In this document: positions 11,301-23,436 of the stretch, piece after piece
Layout of the letters: each line of letters begins with the position of its first letter
Numbering within the stretch: position 1 is the stretch's first letter
NCBI GenBank assembly: GCA_023078555.1
Contig: CM041201.1
Location: 1,867,713-1,931,712, forward strand
Length of the DNA stretch: 64,000 nucleotides
Origin: Ulva prolifera
Lineage: Eukaryota; Chlorophyta; Ulvophyceae; Ulvales; Ulvaceae
Reading direction: 5' to 3'
Made by a program: the position numbers and the translations under genes
The notes under the pieces: generated by a model
What the model was told of the DNA's origin: nothing
What the model saw: the letters and a program-made list of their open reading frames with translations, nothing else
Databases searched by the model: none

Positions 11301-14300
11301 CCACTGGAGCTGCGGGCCGTCTGAGTCGCTCCCCTCTGTGGTCACCTGTTGCAGTGTGCACATGTAACCACGCAGATCCATTTCAAGATCAGGCAACACC
11401 AGGGCCTTCATTGAGGCTTGAGGCCGCTCTAGCGCTGTGGACGACAGGCTTGCAGTGTGGGCAAGGATCAGAGTGCCCTCTTGCTAGAGCGGAGGAAGGC
11501 CCCAAACGGGAGCATCTACCGCCTGCGCTATGCGATGCAGCAGGTCCTCGACATACTGGCCGAATTCAAGAACATTCTACCACCCAGCACCATCTACACA
11601 GCGGAAATACGTACAGCAATGCAGCAGCAGCATCCTACACTGCCAAAGACCAGCACGGCAGCCAGCAAGCACATAGGTGCTAGGAAGACCAGCGCAGCAG
11701 GCAGCAAGCACAGAGGTGCTAGGAAGACCAGCACAGCAGCCAGCAAGCACATAGGTGCTAAGATTCGCACCGTCACCGGCTTCGGTGTCACCGGCTCGTG
11801 CTGCGGACCGTCCTCAGAGTCGTCCAGCACCATGCGGCCGCCGCGGCGCCCTTCCGCCGCCTCCTCGACATCCTCCTCCTCCTCCTCCTCCTCCTCTTCC
11901 TCATCGTCAGAGTCAGCCAGGCACTGCCTTGGGCGCGCGGCGCGTGTTGGGCGCGAGCGTCGGCGGGCCGGCGCAGCAGCTCCGCGCACCGCGCCGCAGT
12001 CTGAATCCTCAGGGTCAAAGTCGTCGTCCTCCTCAGCGTCCGTCTCAGCAGCGTCCTCTTCGTCTGCTTGATCTGCATCATGGCGCACGATCGTGACTTT
12101 GCCGTCAAAGCGCGCACCCGGAGACCGTGCATGAGCCACAGCCAATGAACGCACCACACGCAAGCGCCGCCAACAGCTCACGATTTCACCGCAGCTCCGC
12201 AGATCAGAGAGCAGTGTGATGCCGCCGCGAAAGAATTGAATGCTACGTTAGATGCCGGCAGCGCACCCAGGACAGAGTCCTCCAGGTCCCCCACGCTCAT
12301 TCCGGGCCCCTCCCGCCTGTGCTTCCCGGCACGGACGCGGCCGCTGTGCAAGGCGCCAAGCGTGCTGGCTGACGCCGCGCCGCGGCCCGCGCCTTCCGGC
12401 CACCGCACGCGGCTGTTGAGCTCACGGAGCTCTTTGCGCAGCTGCTCCACGGCGGCTTGCGCGGCTTGGACCTTGCCAGCGTAGACGCTCTGAATCTCGA
12501 GGCGCGCAAGCTCACGTGCAATCTCCTTGCGGCGCCGCAGCTCGCCCTTCACCTTGTTGTGCACGTCGATCAGCGCCGTCTCCATCTCGCCCTGGAGGGC
12601 AACGTACTGATCAAGAAGGCTCCTCGCCGCAGCCCACGACCGGCCCACCAAGTGTGACTTTCTCAGTGGCTATGGCAGGAAAACAAATTCTCGCAGTTCT
12701 GATAGGAGCACAGCGCATGTGAATGCTGAAAATGTAAGTATCAGCATCGTGGCCGCTTCCCAAATTGTCCAGGTTCTGCAAATGAGCAATCGGGCCGGGG
12801 CGGAAGCCAACAATAAAAAGCACACAGTGCCAGGGGTGCAGCAGCACTTCCTAGACATCTGGCAGTGATCCATGCACGCACCTGTGTCTGCATCCACTCG
12901 TCGGAGGAGAATGCGCCGTAGGTGTTCGTCGCGAGCGTGTGCAGCGCGCGGCCCTGCGGCTGCGTCTTATGCGCGTCCACGAAGTCCTTCATCAGCTTTG
13001 ACAGCGACAGGCACGCCAGCATGCTCGCCTCTGCGTCTTCGATCTCCTGCGCCAGAGCCCCCTCGTCCTCTGATGCCGAGTCGTCCTCCAGATCCGATGC
13101 GCCATCCCCGGCGGCAAGCTCCCCCCGCGCCCGCGCCGCACGCCGCTCCGCCTTCTCATCGCGGCGCTGCTGCCGCGCCGCCGCCTCCGCGGCGCGTCGC
13201 GCCGCGGCGCTGTCGGCCGCCTGTTTGCGCAGCCGCTCCGCGGCCTCGGCGGCGGTGCCGTCGGCGCAGAGGAATTGTGCAAACGCGGTGATGGCGGCGA
13301 CGACCTGCGTCTGCTCAGTCTGGATCTCGGTCGGCGACTTGTGGCCGGCGGGGGCGTCGGGCAGGAACTTCTTGAGGATGCGGGAGATCTGGGTCTTGGC
13401 CGCAGAGAATAGCTGATCTGCACAGCCACCACCTATCTCATCCAGGACGTTGTAGTGTGCTGATTGCAGGGAGTTGTGAAGGTCTTCGGACCACTGCATT
13501 GGGACGCACAGCAGCTTTGGTGCGCTTTACTGCACTTTGGGGCTGCCATCTAAAAAGCAGGAGGTAAAATCGCTAGATTTCGTTATGTGCGACCGGGCTG
13601 ATAACCCAACACTAGCCCACAGCACACACGCAACAGAGTGCCTCCGCCTCACGATCACACGCCTGTGCACACACTGGTCCACGACACAAGGCATGCTCAA
13701 ACTACAGTGCTACTCTGTGACAGAGAACGCCCGGTAACGCAGCGCCGATATCTCAGAAATGATAACGCCCCGGGGGCTGACGCCCAGTGGGTTTGAAACG
13801 CGGATGAGGGTCCGCAACATGACACGCCGTATTTCTCATTACAATTTTGCATGAGAGGGAAGCGTGGCGGATTCTGAGGAACTGGGCGATGTGTGTCACC
13901 GGTGTATGCTGTGAGCGTACAACCTGCTGCAGAGCCCCCGGGTCCCGGGTGTATCTAGATGATTCGCCAAACAACTCCACACAGCCAGCTCAACATTTCA
14001 TTTTGTTTTCACGCAGCGGTGGTGCAGCGACGCACCTGCGGAGCCGTGCGGATTCTTCTCGGCCTCCATGTTGGCCGCGCCCGTTGACTGCAGCCCCACG
14101 ACGACGCTGTAGCCACCCGCGATCGCGTCGCGTGCCTCCGCCGCGACCGCCGGCACCTTGGCCGCCACGAGCATGCTCTTGAAGAAACGCTGGTGGTCAC
14201 CCCAGAACGTCGTCGAGATGCGGTTCTTGCTCTTCGCAAACACGCCCTCCTTGTAGATGATCATGTCGAGCAGCTGCCAGAGCGCCGCGGCGCGTGCGTA

Positions 14301-17300
14301 CTGCACCTGGAACGTCGGCTGCAGGTTGATCATCCGCAGCTGGAACTCCGCGCCCTCATACGACAGCTGCCTGCACACACGCAGACGCCTCTGTCAGCCC
14401 AAGCGGCCTGGCATGAAAGCATGCACCCACACACGATCCGTTCCTCAAAACCCGGCATCTGCAACAGCATGCGGCCTGCGCAGTCGGCCCTTCAGCGGGT
14501 GGCTACATGCATGTATGCCATGCATGAAAACATGGCTGTACACACAAGGATTGCGCATGCCACACCCAAAGGCAACATCCCTGCCAATACGGCTATGCTT
14601 CTACGCATGCGTACGTACGTGATTCCAGTTCACATGCAGGCACATGCATGCAAGGGCCACGCACCGCGCGAGGTAGATGCCATTTGCCTTGAGGCTGCAC
14701 GAGAACAGCTCTGAGGCGCCGAGGCCAGCGTCCTTGAGGCGCGTGATGAGGTCGCCCATGTCCTGATGGCCAAACGTGCCGAGGCGCGTCATGTAGGCCA
14801 TGTTCTGCGGCTCCGAGATGCCGGTCGCGCTGCTGTACATCACGGCCGCATCGGGCACGCGCTCCTGGATGTACTCCACCGCGAAGCCTGTCTGCGTCGG
14901 CTGGCCCTGGTCGTTCAGCAGGTTCTTCGCCTTGTGGCACTCGTCCAGGATGATCAGGGGCCCGCTGTCGCTCTCATCTCCCTGCACATGTGGCTGTGAT
15001 GTGGGCATGCTAGTTCCCAATAGGGGCTGTGCTGCTGTGGAATTTTGTGATGGAATTTGCCTGTTATCAGTCAGGCACTGCAGAAAGCAGTAGCTGCAGC
15101 AACACTGGGCCCAGCAACGGGAGATACATGCAGGGAGGACACATGCCATGCTCAACGAAGCAGAGCCCGCGTCCGTCTGCGCAGCTGGACACGTTGCCGC
15201 GGTAGCAGCGAGTCAGATAGTGGCAACGGCCTGTGTCGAGCTCGAGAGCGATTTCCAGCGATCAGGCTGGGCTACCACCTCACTGCAATCTCAATGGCAG
15301 CGCGCACAGCTGCTACACAGATATGCTGTGGCGTGGGGGTGCTCTGCGCATCGGTACATGCGATCAAGGAATAGCGCTGCCAGGGACACAGAACCGGGCC
15401 TGCAAGGCACGGTCTGCTGGCAGAGGGACAGGCCAGATGATCTTTCAGTCCCGAGGAGCGTGCATCTGCAATGGTGCACACGCAGGCAGGCGTGAAGGCT
15501 GTGACGCCAAGCTGGGAACGTGCCAGGAGCCATTCTGCAATGACACGGAGGCGTGCACTCTTGGCATCAAACTTCTTCTTGAAAGCAAGCTTGACAACCT
15601 CGTTGTTGGTCAATGCGACACCATCCCGCATCGATGCCTCTTGCCTGGACGGTTAGCTGTGGATCATGGCAGCACAGGACGAAGGCTGTGTTCACGTCAA
15701 CAACTCAGCAGCAAGAAGGGAGCGCACAAGTCCCTGCGGCCCCTCTTTGACTTGATATCGCCCTGGAGCTTGGCACCAGCGATGAGCAGGGAGTATGTTG
15801 CAAACAGCACACCACCTTCAGGCATCTCTCGGCTCAGTGCAAAGCTGGTGGGAGGTGTCACGTTGCCCTTAGGCCACACATCGATGGTTGGATTGCGGGG
15901 GTTGCGAGGGCAGTCCCTTTTGCTTGGGATGTTGATGTTCATGTCTGCCATATCCCGCCTGGCATCCTCCCGCAGGTCATTGCAATGTGAGAGCCACAGG
16001 ATGCGGCGTGTGCCGCGGCCCCACATCTCTTTGATCGTAGCCGCAATCTGGCGGCCTTTGCCAACACCTGCCCCATCACCGAGGAAAAATCCAGCCCGAG
16101 AGCCATCCTCCAGGCGCTCCCCTGTGAAGCGCTGCATTGCGTAAGTCACAGTCTCCAATTGTGCATTGCTGATCACCTTGGTCTCCCAGTCTTTCTGCAT
16201 ACGGTATCAGGAACTTAGCCGGAGCAGCAGGCAACTCGGGTTGTGCTTGTCCTTGATGCAGTTAGGCCAGTGAATTAAGCATCCGAGAACAAGCGCGCCA
16301 CACCCGAAGACTTTTCATATCATACCAGACTTGCGGGGGAGAGATGGCGGCGAGAGACGCAGACTCGACAATGTGGTCGGGATGGGGGTAGCCGATGCTG
16401 ACTTGCTGCGGCCTGCGTGAGCGGCACCGGGTCAGGCGCCTTGTACGCGCGTAGCATGGTACACACGGGCAAACGGTCAAAAGAGAGAGAACAGAATATC
16501 GGAACGCACCTATACTGGGAGTATCTCTTATTTTCCAAGTCATGAGCTGGTCCCTGCACGCTTTGCAACATGTGTGATGAACGAGCACGCCGCTCTCCGC
16601 ACGTTCAAATCAATATTGCGTTGTTGACCAGGGGCGCATCCACCATGCACACAGCTCAAAGCGCTCAGGACCAGCTATACAGCACCACTGACTTGTCCCG
16701 TCGGCATTCAGAATGCACAGAGCCCGCTTCAGTACGCGTGTACAGACAATGGGATGCCGCATCAAGGCGCGCAACGCACATGTTCATCGGCGTCATTCAG
16801 AAAGACATTCCCCTCTTCATTCTCCTTCTTCTTCTTCTTCTCGGCTTCTTTCTTCTTCTTCTGTACGCATTCGGCCCGTCAGAACTCCGGACTGACAAAC
16901 ATTAAAGGGGACCACCGCATGGCTCTATTTAACTTGTGAAGTAGATACAGCCACAAATCCAGAATCAGTTTCACAGCTTCATTTCTTGACCGGCTGTGAC
17001 AGCTACGATATCCGGAGTTCCGGCGCTGGTCGTGAATCAGCTGTAACAACGGGCACTTCAATCGCGAAGCGCGCTAATACAGTAAGCTACATCAACGGAT
17101 GCATGTAGATTTCCACCATCGCCTAGAATGGTGCATGGAGCGCGTCATAATCAGGTTGAGCACAGAGCCAGCTACTTCCGCACCATACTGAGTACCTAAA
17201 CAAAAGCACAAATCAAGTGCAGGCAGCACCTTTGCCAGTTCAACCTGATGTTTATGCGCTTTCTGCATGTCCAGGTTGCGCTCTTGCTCTGCGCGATTTG

Positions 17301-17452
17301 CTTCCATCTCCAGCCATGCGGCCTGGAGATGCCGAGGCATCCCTGAATTCGAGTACAGCGATCAATTTAGGTACTTATCACAGCACTGTAGCTACATGAA
17401 GATTGCAGAAAGCGACGGACGTACCAGCCATGGCGCGCTGCGTTGCGTCCAT
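4270..17452 (-). CDS. Strawberry-notch / FORGETTER1-type helicase with PHD finger
   Basis: The model has 23 phase-consistent exons coding for about 2300 residues: 17452-17425, 17342-17230, 16553-16510, 16412-16304, 16194-15728, 15644-15506, 14981-14665, 14370-14013, 13493-12882, 12657-12267, 12072-11771, 11345-10905, 10704-10177, 9918-9484, 9319-9081, 8819-8489, 8243-7546, 7318-7174, 6751-6402, 6081-5932, 5596-5364, 4899-4441, 4283-4270. The family signature PHPDHIVESASL is near residue 75, Walker A GDGAGVGKGR at 137-146, DECH at 313-316, a PHD finger (CGVC, CDWC, HMAC, CCAC) near 1105-1155, and helicase lobe 2 with QFGRSHRSNQ near 1672. Plant FORGETTER1 has the same PHD-in-the-middle plan and works with chromatin remodelers in the nucleus. 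Several acidic and poly-Lys linkers are present. Uncertain points are the donors of exons 6, 8, 11 and 12, the 14-nt last exon, and whether more 5' exons exist. Confidence 0.9.
4776..4820 (-). repeat. In-frame 21-base tandem duplication in strawberry-notch exon 22
   Basis: Two adjacent copies encode KEAKLDI-KEAKLDI in a charged, disordered linker. The copies are nearly identical, so the duplication looks recent. It keeps the reading frame. Confidence 0.7.
5262..5322. repeat. (AC)n microsatellite, about 30 units
   Basis: An uninterrupted AC run lies in intron 21 of the strawberry-notch gene. On the coding strand it is a (GT)n run beginning about 41 bases after the 5' splice site at 5363. Confidence 0.95.
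5743..5779. repeat. 12-base tandem repeat, three copies
   Basis: Three head-to-tail copies of TTTGTAACTAGG lie in intron 20 of the strawberry-notch gene. The unit is not the plant/algal telomere repeat. Confidence 0.8.
11645..11762. repeat. 39-base tandem repeat, three copies, beside a splice donor
   Basis: Three units of about 39 bases, each beginning AAGACCAGC and ending TAGGTGCTAGG or a close variant, lie in the strawberry-notch intron directly downstream of exon 11 (donor near 11770). The unit length is a multiple of three. The reading frame of exon 11 stays open through all three copies and would encode a hydrophobic 13-residue repeat if the intron were kept. Confidence 0.85.
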
Positions 17453-17723
17453 CTCTATTTGCTTACACACAACGCTATACTATCGCACGGAGACAGAGAA
17501 TGATCAATTTGATGGCAATGACACACATGGAGAAGTTATCTTTTGAGCCATTTCTTAGGCTTGGCACAGCGAATTAGCTGCTACACGACACCTACAGCTA
17601 CGCCACGGTGCACAAGGCCCAAAGGCTGGAGAAATGTACTGACACGTTTCCGCTACAAGCTGCAGCACATGATAATGCTGTTATGCACTCTCTGTCTGCG
17701 ATGCTTGCCACAGCATACATTAC

Positions 17724-17789
17724 CCCGTTCTCTCCTTCCGCAGCACGCGGTCCCAACACGAATACGCGATCCCGCTCCCCGGCCTCAGC
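17724..17789 (-). CDS. Possible extra 5' exon of the strawberry-notch gene
   Basis: A 66-base stretch on the minus strand has an acceptor after a T-rich tract (TTTGTTCAG at 17798-17790), a GTAATG donor at 17723, and coding-like third positions (GERDRVFVLGPRAAEGENG). It is phase 0 on both sides. It could splice to an acceptor just before the ATG at 17452, which would move the true start further upstream. No initiator exon for it was found, so the ATG at 17452 is kept as the working start. Confidence 0.25.
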
Positions 17790-18145
17790 CTGAACAAACA
17801 CAAACCGGGCGCCACAATCAAAGCAGCTGCTTTCTTCTATTCGACTGGACGGAACACCTCAGGATCCGTGTCTGGGATTGGCCGACGCAGGAGCTCGTCA
17901 GAGCGAGGCACAACGGTCGAATGCTGCAAGCACGTTGCAAGCCATAAATGCAACACCACGGCACGAACAGCAAAGGCCGTTCACTGCAATTGATCATGTC
18001 AGCCCAACATAGCGAGGGGGATGGTTACGTGAGCACTTAGTGCACAGAGATTCAGATTCTGTGAGGTATCATGACCACTGGATGCACCTCTGCAGCCTGT
18101 TCACTTCCAGCCGCTTGCACCATCAACCAGAGACAAGATCAGCAC

Positions 18146-18150
18146 TTACA
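18146..18150 (-). terminator. Possible TGTAA polyadenylation signal of the mTERF-HA gene
   Basis: The minus-strand TGTAA lies about 190 bases beyond the stop at 18340, well placed for a green-algal 3' end. Chance occurrence cannot be excluded. Confidence 0.4.
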
Positions 18151-18339
18151 TCCGGAAACCACAGTGCTCACCGTAGAAACACAGTTCCAGCGCCACAACA
18201 GGCACACACACACACACACACAAGCGCCGCTACACGGCCATCTGCCACAAATATCCGCACCGCAGGTCACAGGCAAACAAATCCTGATCCCACACAGCCA
18301 GAAGACGGTAGACGCCACACTCAAAACACAGCCAAATCG

Positions 18340-21300
18340 CTACGGACGTGGCTCGGGAGAGGCCCCGGCGCCAGGCAGGTGCGGCATGATGCCAAGCGCC
18401 CACGCCTGCGCAACCTGTGCGGGAGGGAGCTGCTTCCGCAGTGCCCTCACGCTCTCTATCCACGTCGCCAGCCCCTCATCCGCGCCGAGGATCGGCACGT
18501 CTGCAGAGCCGTTGCGGCGGCGGTACCGGATCAGCTCCGCCACGCGCCGCCCCCACACGCCGCCGGCGAGCGCTGGCGGCACGCCGCTTGGCGGGCCACG
18601 CAGCTCGCACCACAGCTGCTGAAACTCTCGCCGAGCCCCGATCTCCGCGTTGCTGCCGGCAGCCCCGCCGCTATGCCGCTGCGCCACGCAATGCATGAGC
18701 TGCTGCAGCGCTGCGGCGCGCTCCGGTGGCTGCATTCCCAGCGCGCACAGCGCAAACTGCTGCTGTAGCCAGTCAGCCAGGACCGCGCAGCGGAACGCCG
18801 CGTCTTCCGCGCACCGCCGCGTCGCCCATGCATGCATGCGCGCGGTGGTCCCGGTCGCACCAGAGGCGACTTCCAGCACTGCCACATTCGATGCGGCGGC
18901 CGCGGCGCACGCGGTCGCAAGCACCTGAGCCTGCGACCGCATCGCCCGCGCCGCCTTGGCCACCGCCCCGAATGTGTCAGCCACCACATTCCCAGTGTCC
19001 CCATCTACAGAGCCCCCGTGCCTGCGTGCGGAGGCCAGATCAGAGCTAGACCTCCTGATCAGCTGCCCCGAAAATTGCTCCTCTGCATCTAATTCGCGGT
19101 CGGCGAGTGCCGGGCGCTCCTGGGAACGATCGCCGCCGTGAAACGCGGCGACGCTGTTCCGGTTCGCATCATGTCTAAACCCGGGAAGAGCCCGGCCTTC
19201 CTGACCGGGGTCGATCCCAGACCCGCCGTGGCCTCCGCCGGCCGACCCAGCCATCCAGCGGGCATCCCGGCCCCGCCGGCCCCCACGCCGACCGGGCCGC
19301 CGCACCTCCGCGGCCACACTCCAGCTCCAGCCGGAGGCAGCCGACCCGCCCAGGCCGACATGCGCCCTGCTGCCCTTCGCGCTGTCCCCGTATCCAAGCC
19401 CCTCACCCCACGCCTGTAGCCGTGTGGTGTCTGGGGCTGCGGCACTGTCGCCTTTGCGGCGCGGTGGGCTAGCCTCCGCGCCGGAGCCGCGAACCCCCCG
19501 AGTGCCGTCGGTGGACCCTGCATCCCCCTGCGGCGCTGCCTGGGCCCCCCACGTGGCGGCGACCTGGCCGTATCCAGACAGTGCCTCCATCGCCGCGTCA
19601 CGCTGCGACCGCGCCGCGGCCCCCACCACGTGCGTGACACTCATCTCCTCCTGCATCGCATGCATGCGCACGGCCGAACTCAGCGCACCCAGCAGCGCAG
19701 CCCCGCCCACGCCGCTCGCACCACTGAGCTCCACCGCACCGCCCCCCGCCTCCGTCGACTCCTCACGGACATCGTCAACGATTGTCACAACTGGCGCCGG
19801 GGGTTCCCCCCCAGCCACCTCGTCTACGGCACTCACAGAGTTGTCAGCCCCGACCGCATCTGCCACCCCAGCCAGAAGCGCTCGCCAGTCATCTCCCGGC
19901 GCAGCCACCACCTCCGGCGAAACCAGCCACCCGACCCCGGCCGCAACGAGGTACTCCGCATGCGGCTGAGTTAGCCGGCGCTCCTCCACGAGCCGGCGCT
20001 GAGTCAGCACCCACCGCCGCACGGCGCTGACGCGCGCACGCTCGACCGCCGCGTCGCCGTCCGCCGCGCTGCGTCCAACCGCTGTGAGGTATGGCACCGG
20101 CTCGAATGACGTGGCGGCGGACGTCGCGTGCGCGAGCCGGCGCCACTGCGTGGACGTGTACGGGTCCATGTCCACCCCTGCACATGGAGCCGTTCCTGTT
20201 GATACAAATGAGTACAGGGAGCCTGAGGTGCGACAAGTGCGAGCTGTACCGTCTACAATACGCACAAAGTTCTCTACGGACGTATAAGGTGTACCGTTGT
20301 GTGTTTTGATCGTATACCTGCTGTGCGCCTGTGTATGAGCCCAGACACACACGCAATCGCCCCGGACCACGGGGGGAGCATGCACAAAGCGGTCCGTGCT
20401 ACCACGCAGAGCTACAGCAGGCACTCCACAACAGGGCCCTGCAGGGTCCTGCTTTGCGTGTGCGCGTAGGTGCGGTTGCAGAAGCCCGTGGCGGTTCAGG
20501 CGCACCTGCAGCGTACAGCAGCCGCGTCCGCGCCGCCGACAGCCGCCCCTGGCGCCACAGCGCGCGCTGCCGCTGCAGCCACAGCCACTGCCGCCGCGGC
20601 AGCGGCACGCCGTCCAGCTGCTGCAGGCGCCGCGGCCCGAGGGCCGTGCCGGCGGCGCGGCCCCCCTCCCGGGCCTCCTCCTCTTCGCCCCTGCCTTCCT
20701 CCTCTGAGGAGGCGGCCACTGACGCCGCGGAGCTACTGCTGCGGGAGGGGGTCGAGCTCTTGAGGCGCTTGGATGGAGCTGACGACGCGGCCTCGGCGCG
20801 CACCGCGACATGCATGAGGCCGCCGAGCTCCTGTAGCCACTCCTGATCGTCCGCTCCCTCGTCTGTGTCATCAAACTGGAAGTTGATCGCCTGCATGAGG
20901 CGCTCGTGTCAGGCCATCCTGGCGTAGCAGCATGTCCCAGACCGTACATCCCTCACATACATGATCTTGGGATGTTGCTCCATGCGCACTTGCAAGTGGG
21001 ACAACCACACCAGCCTCCGTGGCGACACAGCCATCAAAGCCTGATGGTGCAGGCCGCACCCCACCCAGACTTCATCCCAACCCCAGGCAACAAACATCCG
21101 ACCCCACGGGTCCCAAAAATTTATTACCGCTCTTTACCGCTCTTTGCCGCTCCTAAAGTCTGGATTGGAGGGAGGCCGGTGGCTGCAACATACCTCGAGC
21201 CGTGCGGCCACGGCAGACGAGAGCGCGCCGCGGCGACGCAGGAAGCGCTGCTGCGCCACCCACGCCGCGAGCCGCCGCTGGTCGGGGGTGCCACGGGCGC

Positions 21301-22102
21301 CCCAGTCCATGAGCTGCCAGCGTGCGGGGTCGAGTGGGGCGTCTCCGCCGCTGCCGGCCGGGGCCGCCGCCGAGCACAGCAGCCACTCGAGCAGTGTGTC
21401 AAAGTGGGCCTCCCACGCCGCCTGCGGCACCTCCTCCTGCACAGAGCCGCTCGTTGTGGTGCGCGCTTGTGGACACGACCCGTCATTGCGCGCCACACAA
21501 GCCCGACAGGGCTTACGCGTCAGCAACATTTCAGGGCAGCGTCGCCATGCATGGTTGCCATGCATGTGCTGCATTGCACCAGTGCACATGTCACGCCGCA
21601 TGCCAGACGCGGGAACCTCGATGCTAGAGGCACGAAAACGACGGCGCTGCTGCCGCGTGGGTGGAGGCAGCGGGGGGCGGGGGGCGCACGTCACTGCCGA
21701 AGTCGAATTGGAAGTTGGTCAGCACGTCGACCTTCTCCTGCTCCAGGCGGCCCTCGGCGTGGAGGATGCGCAGGCGCGACACGAAGCGCGCGAGCGTGCG
21801 CCAGCGGCGGTCGCCCTCCGGCACGTTGCAGTGGCCGTGCAGGTGCGCAAAGGCGGCGAGGGAGGCGGCGTTGCGCCAGAAGCGGTCGTTCCCGCCAAAG
21901 GGCTTGCAGAGGAGGACCATTGGGAAGCGCTGGATGAGCGCGCCGACACCATCGGGGCTGCGGGGGATGCCGCACTGCAGGGAAAGGAAGCAGGTGAAGA
22001 CAAAATCGGGGAGGGGCGGTGGGGGGGGTGGGAGAAACGATGAAAATGAGATCTGGGCCATTCATAGCAGAGCATACTGCTAGGTGTTTTGACCAAGGAG
22101 GG

Positions 22103-22135
<33 letters not shown>

Positions 22136-23436
22136 AAAGGGGAGGGGTACTAGGGATGCATGGAATGAATGTGCAGGCGGGGCGAGCTGTGTGGTATGCC
22201 TCATGGCTGTGCTGACTGTCTGGCAGGTGCTTAGCTACACGAAGGGGTGTGTCCGGTGCACAGGCAGCTGTTGGTGGTCCTGTTGGTGGTCCAGGCAGCT
22301 GTTGGTGGTCCCATCACAGCCTGGTGCTGGCCTGACTCATGCACAGGCAATGCGCAAATCACGATCCGGTCAGTGCGCCGCAGACGGTCGCAGTGAACGA
22401 GGCTGCTAAATCTTACGAGCATGCCTCCGCAACTTTGCGAGTGCATGCTGGATGTTGCGCCAATGTTTGGTTTCAGCACCACTACAGTGCTGTGATGAGT
22501 TCTTGTTGTTGCTTTGGTGGCAGCCGGTCGCTCTTTGGCTTGATGTATTTGTTTTCTTTGCCATATAATGGCCAGATATGTGTAACTTGATAAACAAACT
22601 ACAGTGCTGTGACCTCTACGATGGATCGATTATTCATCTGGGGTGGACGTGAAATCACACAGTGGTCAGCAGCCTTGCGATCCCTCATATGACAGCACCT
22701 CGACATCAACACCAAGGAATCCTCACACCTGCTCCACGAGGAAATCGACGACCAGGGGCACATTGCTGAGGACCCTCCTCCTCCTGCGTTTATCGACGAG
22801 AGGCCTGCCACTCTTTGTGACACGCCACGCCACCAGGGAGGTCACAAGGTCATCTACAACCTCTTCATCAACACCTTCAGCAGCGATCAGCGCCTCGATG
22901 CTCCCTTCCTGCAGGGTGCAGACATCTGAGCCGGTGGTGTGTTGGACAGGTCACACTTGGGGCCCATCGCATGGGGGACCGACGCAGCTACATTACCAAG
23001 ATATGACACGAACACATTGACAAATGTCAGATATGTATTATTCTACTGGGTTTGTTTACTTCTCTGCACGCCTTACCTGCCATTCCTGCCTGGGCTTCTT
23101 CACCACGGCACGCTTCTCGACAGTGAGGTGCGGGATGATTTCCTCGCCCCACCCAGAGCCACGATTGTACAAGTTGAAGATGAGCTCCGTCGGTGCATGG
23201 TCCGGTACGTCATGTTTGCGCGGAGAGAGCTGCTCGCGCTTAGACGATTGCCACGGGGATTGCGAGGCTGGAACTACCGTCAGGACACCTTCAGATCTCT
23301 CTGCCGCAACAGGCACGACAATTAGATCATGCCGCCCTGTATGGCGACTGCACCCGGGGTGCTTCTGTGGCTGCGTCTGGAACGCTGCCCTCGTTGCTTT
23401 GAGCTGGCCGATCGCAATGGCTGTCTTGGCAGGCAT
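18340..23436 (-). CDS. mTERF-like region fused to about five helicase-associated (HA) domains
   Basis: Six exons, all phases consistent, encode 1096 residues: 23436-23077, 22908-22729, 21974-21690, 21436-21194, 20890-20506, 20177-18340. Donors include GTAAGG and GTATGT. Residues 1 to about 60 are basic and Ser-rich with few acids, like an organelle transit peptide. Residues 120-205 resemble mTERF helical repeats (RRRRVLSNVPLVVDFLVEQ, then GIPRSPDGVGALIQRFPMVL). HA domains follow near 209-272 (FAHLHGHCNVPEGD), 283-365, 373-490, 494-565 and 1029-1081 (GSADVPILGADEGLATWIES), with the usual Trp and G-x-L spacing. A long Gly/Ala/Ser linker separates the last two. mTERF proteins bind organelle nucleic acids; HA domains normally flank helicases, but no helicase motifs are visible here. 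I infer an organelle nucleic-acid-binding protein. It is divergent from the thioesterase gene. Confidence 0.8.
22104..22134. repeat. Poly-G tract of 31 bases
   Basis: An uninterrupted G run lies in intron 2 of the mTERF-HA gene (a C run on the transcribed strand). Its exact length may be a sequencing or assembly estimate. Confidence 0.9.
22262..22312. repeat. Short imperfect tandem repeat (CTGTTGGTGGTCC)
   Basis: Three copies of CTGTTGGTGGTCC, two of them preceded by CAGG or GGCAG, lie in the same intron of the mTERF-HA gene. No function is apparent. Confidence 0.75.

Larger units (their letters stand above)
17453..18339. other. Spacer: strawberry-notch promoter and mTERF-HA 3' UTR
   Basis: Besides the candidate exon at 17724-17789, it contains a short (CA)n run near 18200 and a minus-strand TGTAA at 18150-18146. 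No TATA box stands out. Confidence 0.4.

Noticed and set aside
16879-17017. Perfect 10-base inverted repeat (GAACTCCGGA / TCCGGAGTTC)
   Set aside because: It lies in a strawberry-notch intron with about 120 bases between the arms. It resembles the dispersed repeat slightly, but the conserved blocks are absent, and ten bases is too little to call an element.
20178-20949. First 250 residues of the long minus-strand frame ending at 18340
   Set aside because: This part overlaps exon 5 of the mTERF-HA gene in another frame and an intron. The real exon starts at 20177 after ATGTGCAG, where HA-domain sequence begins.
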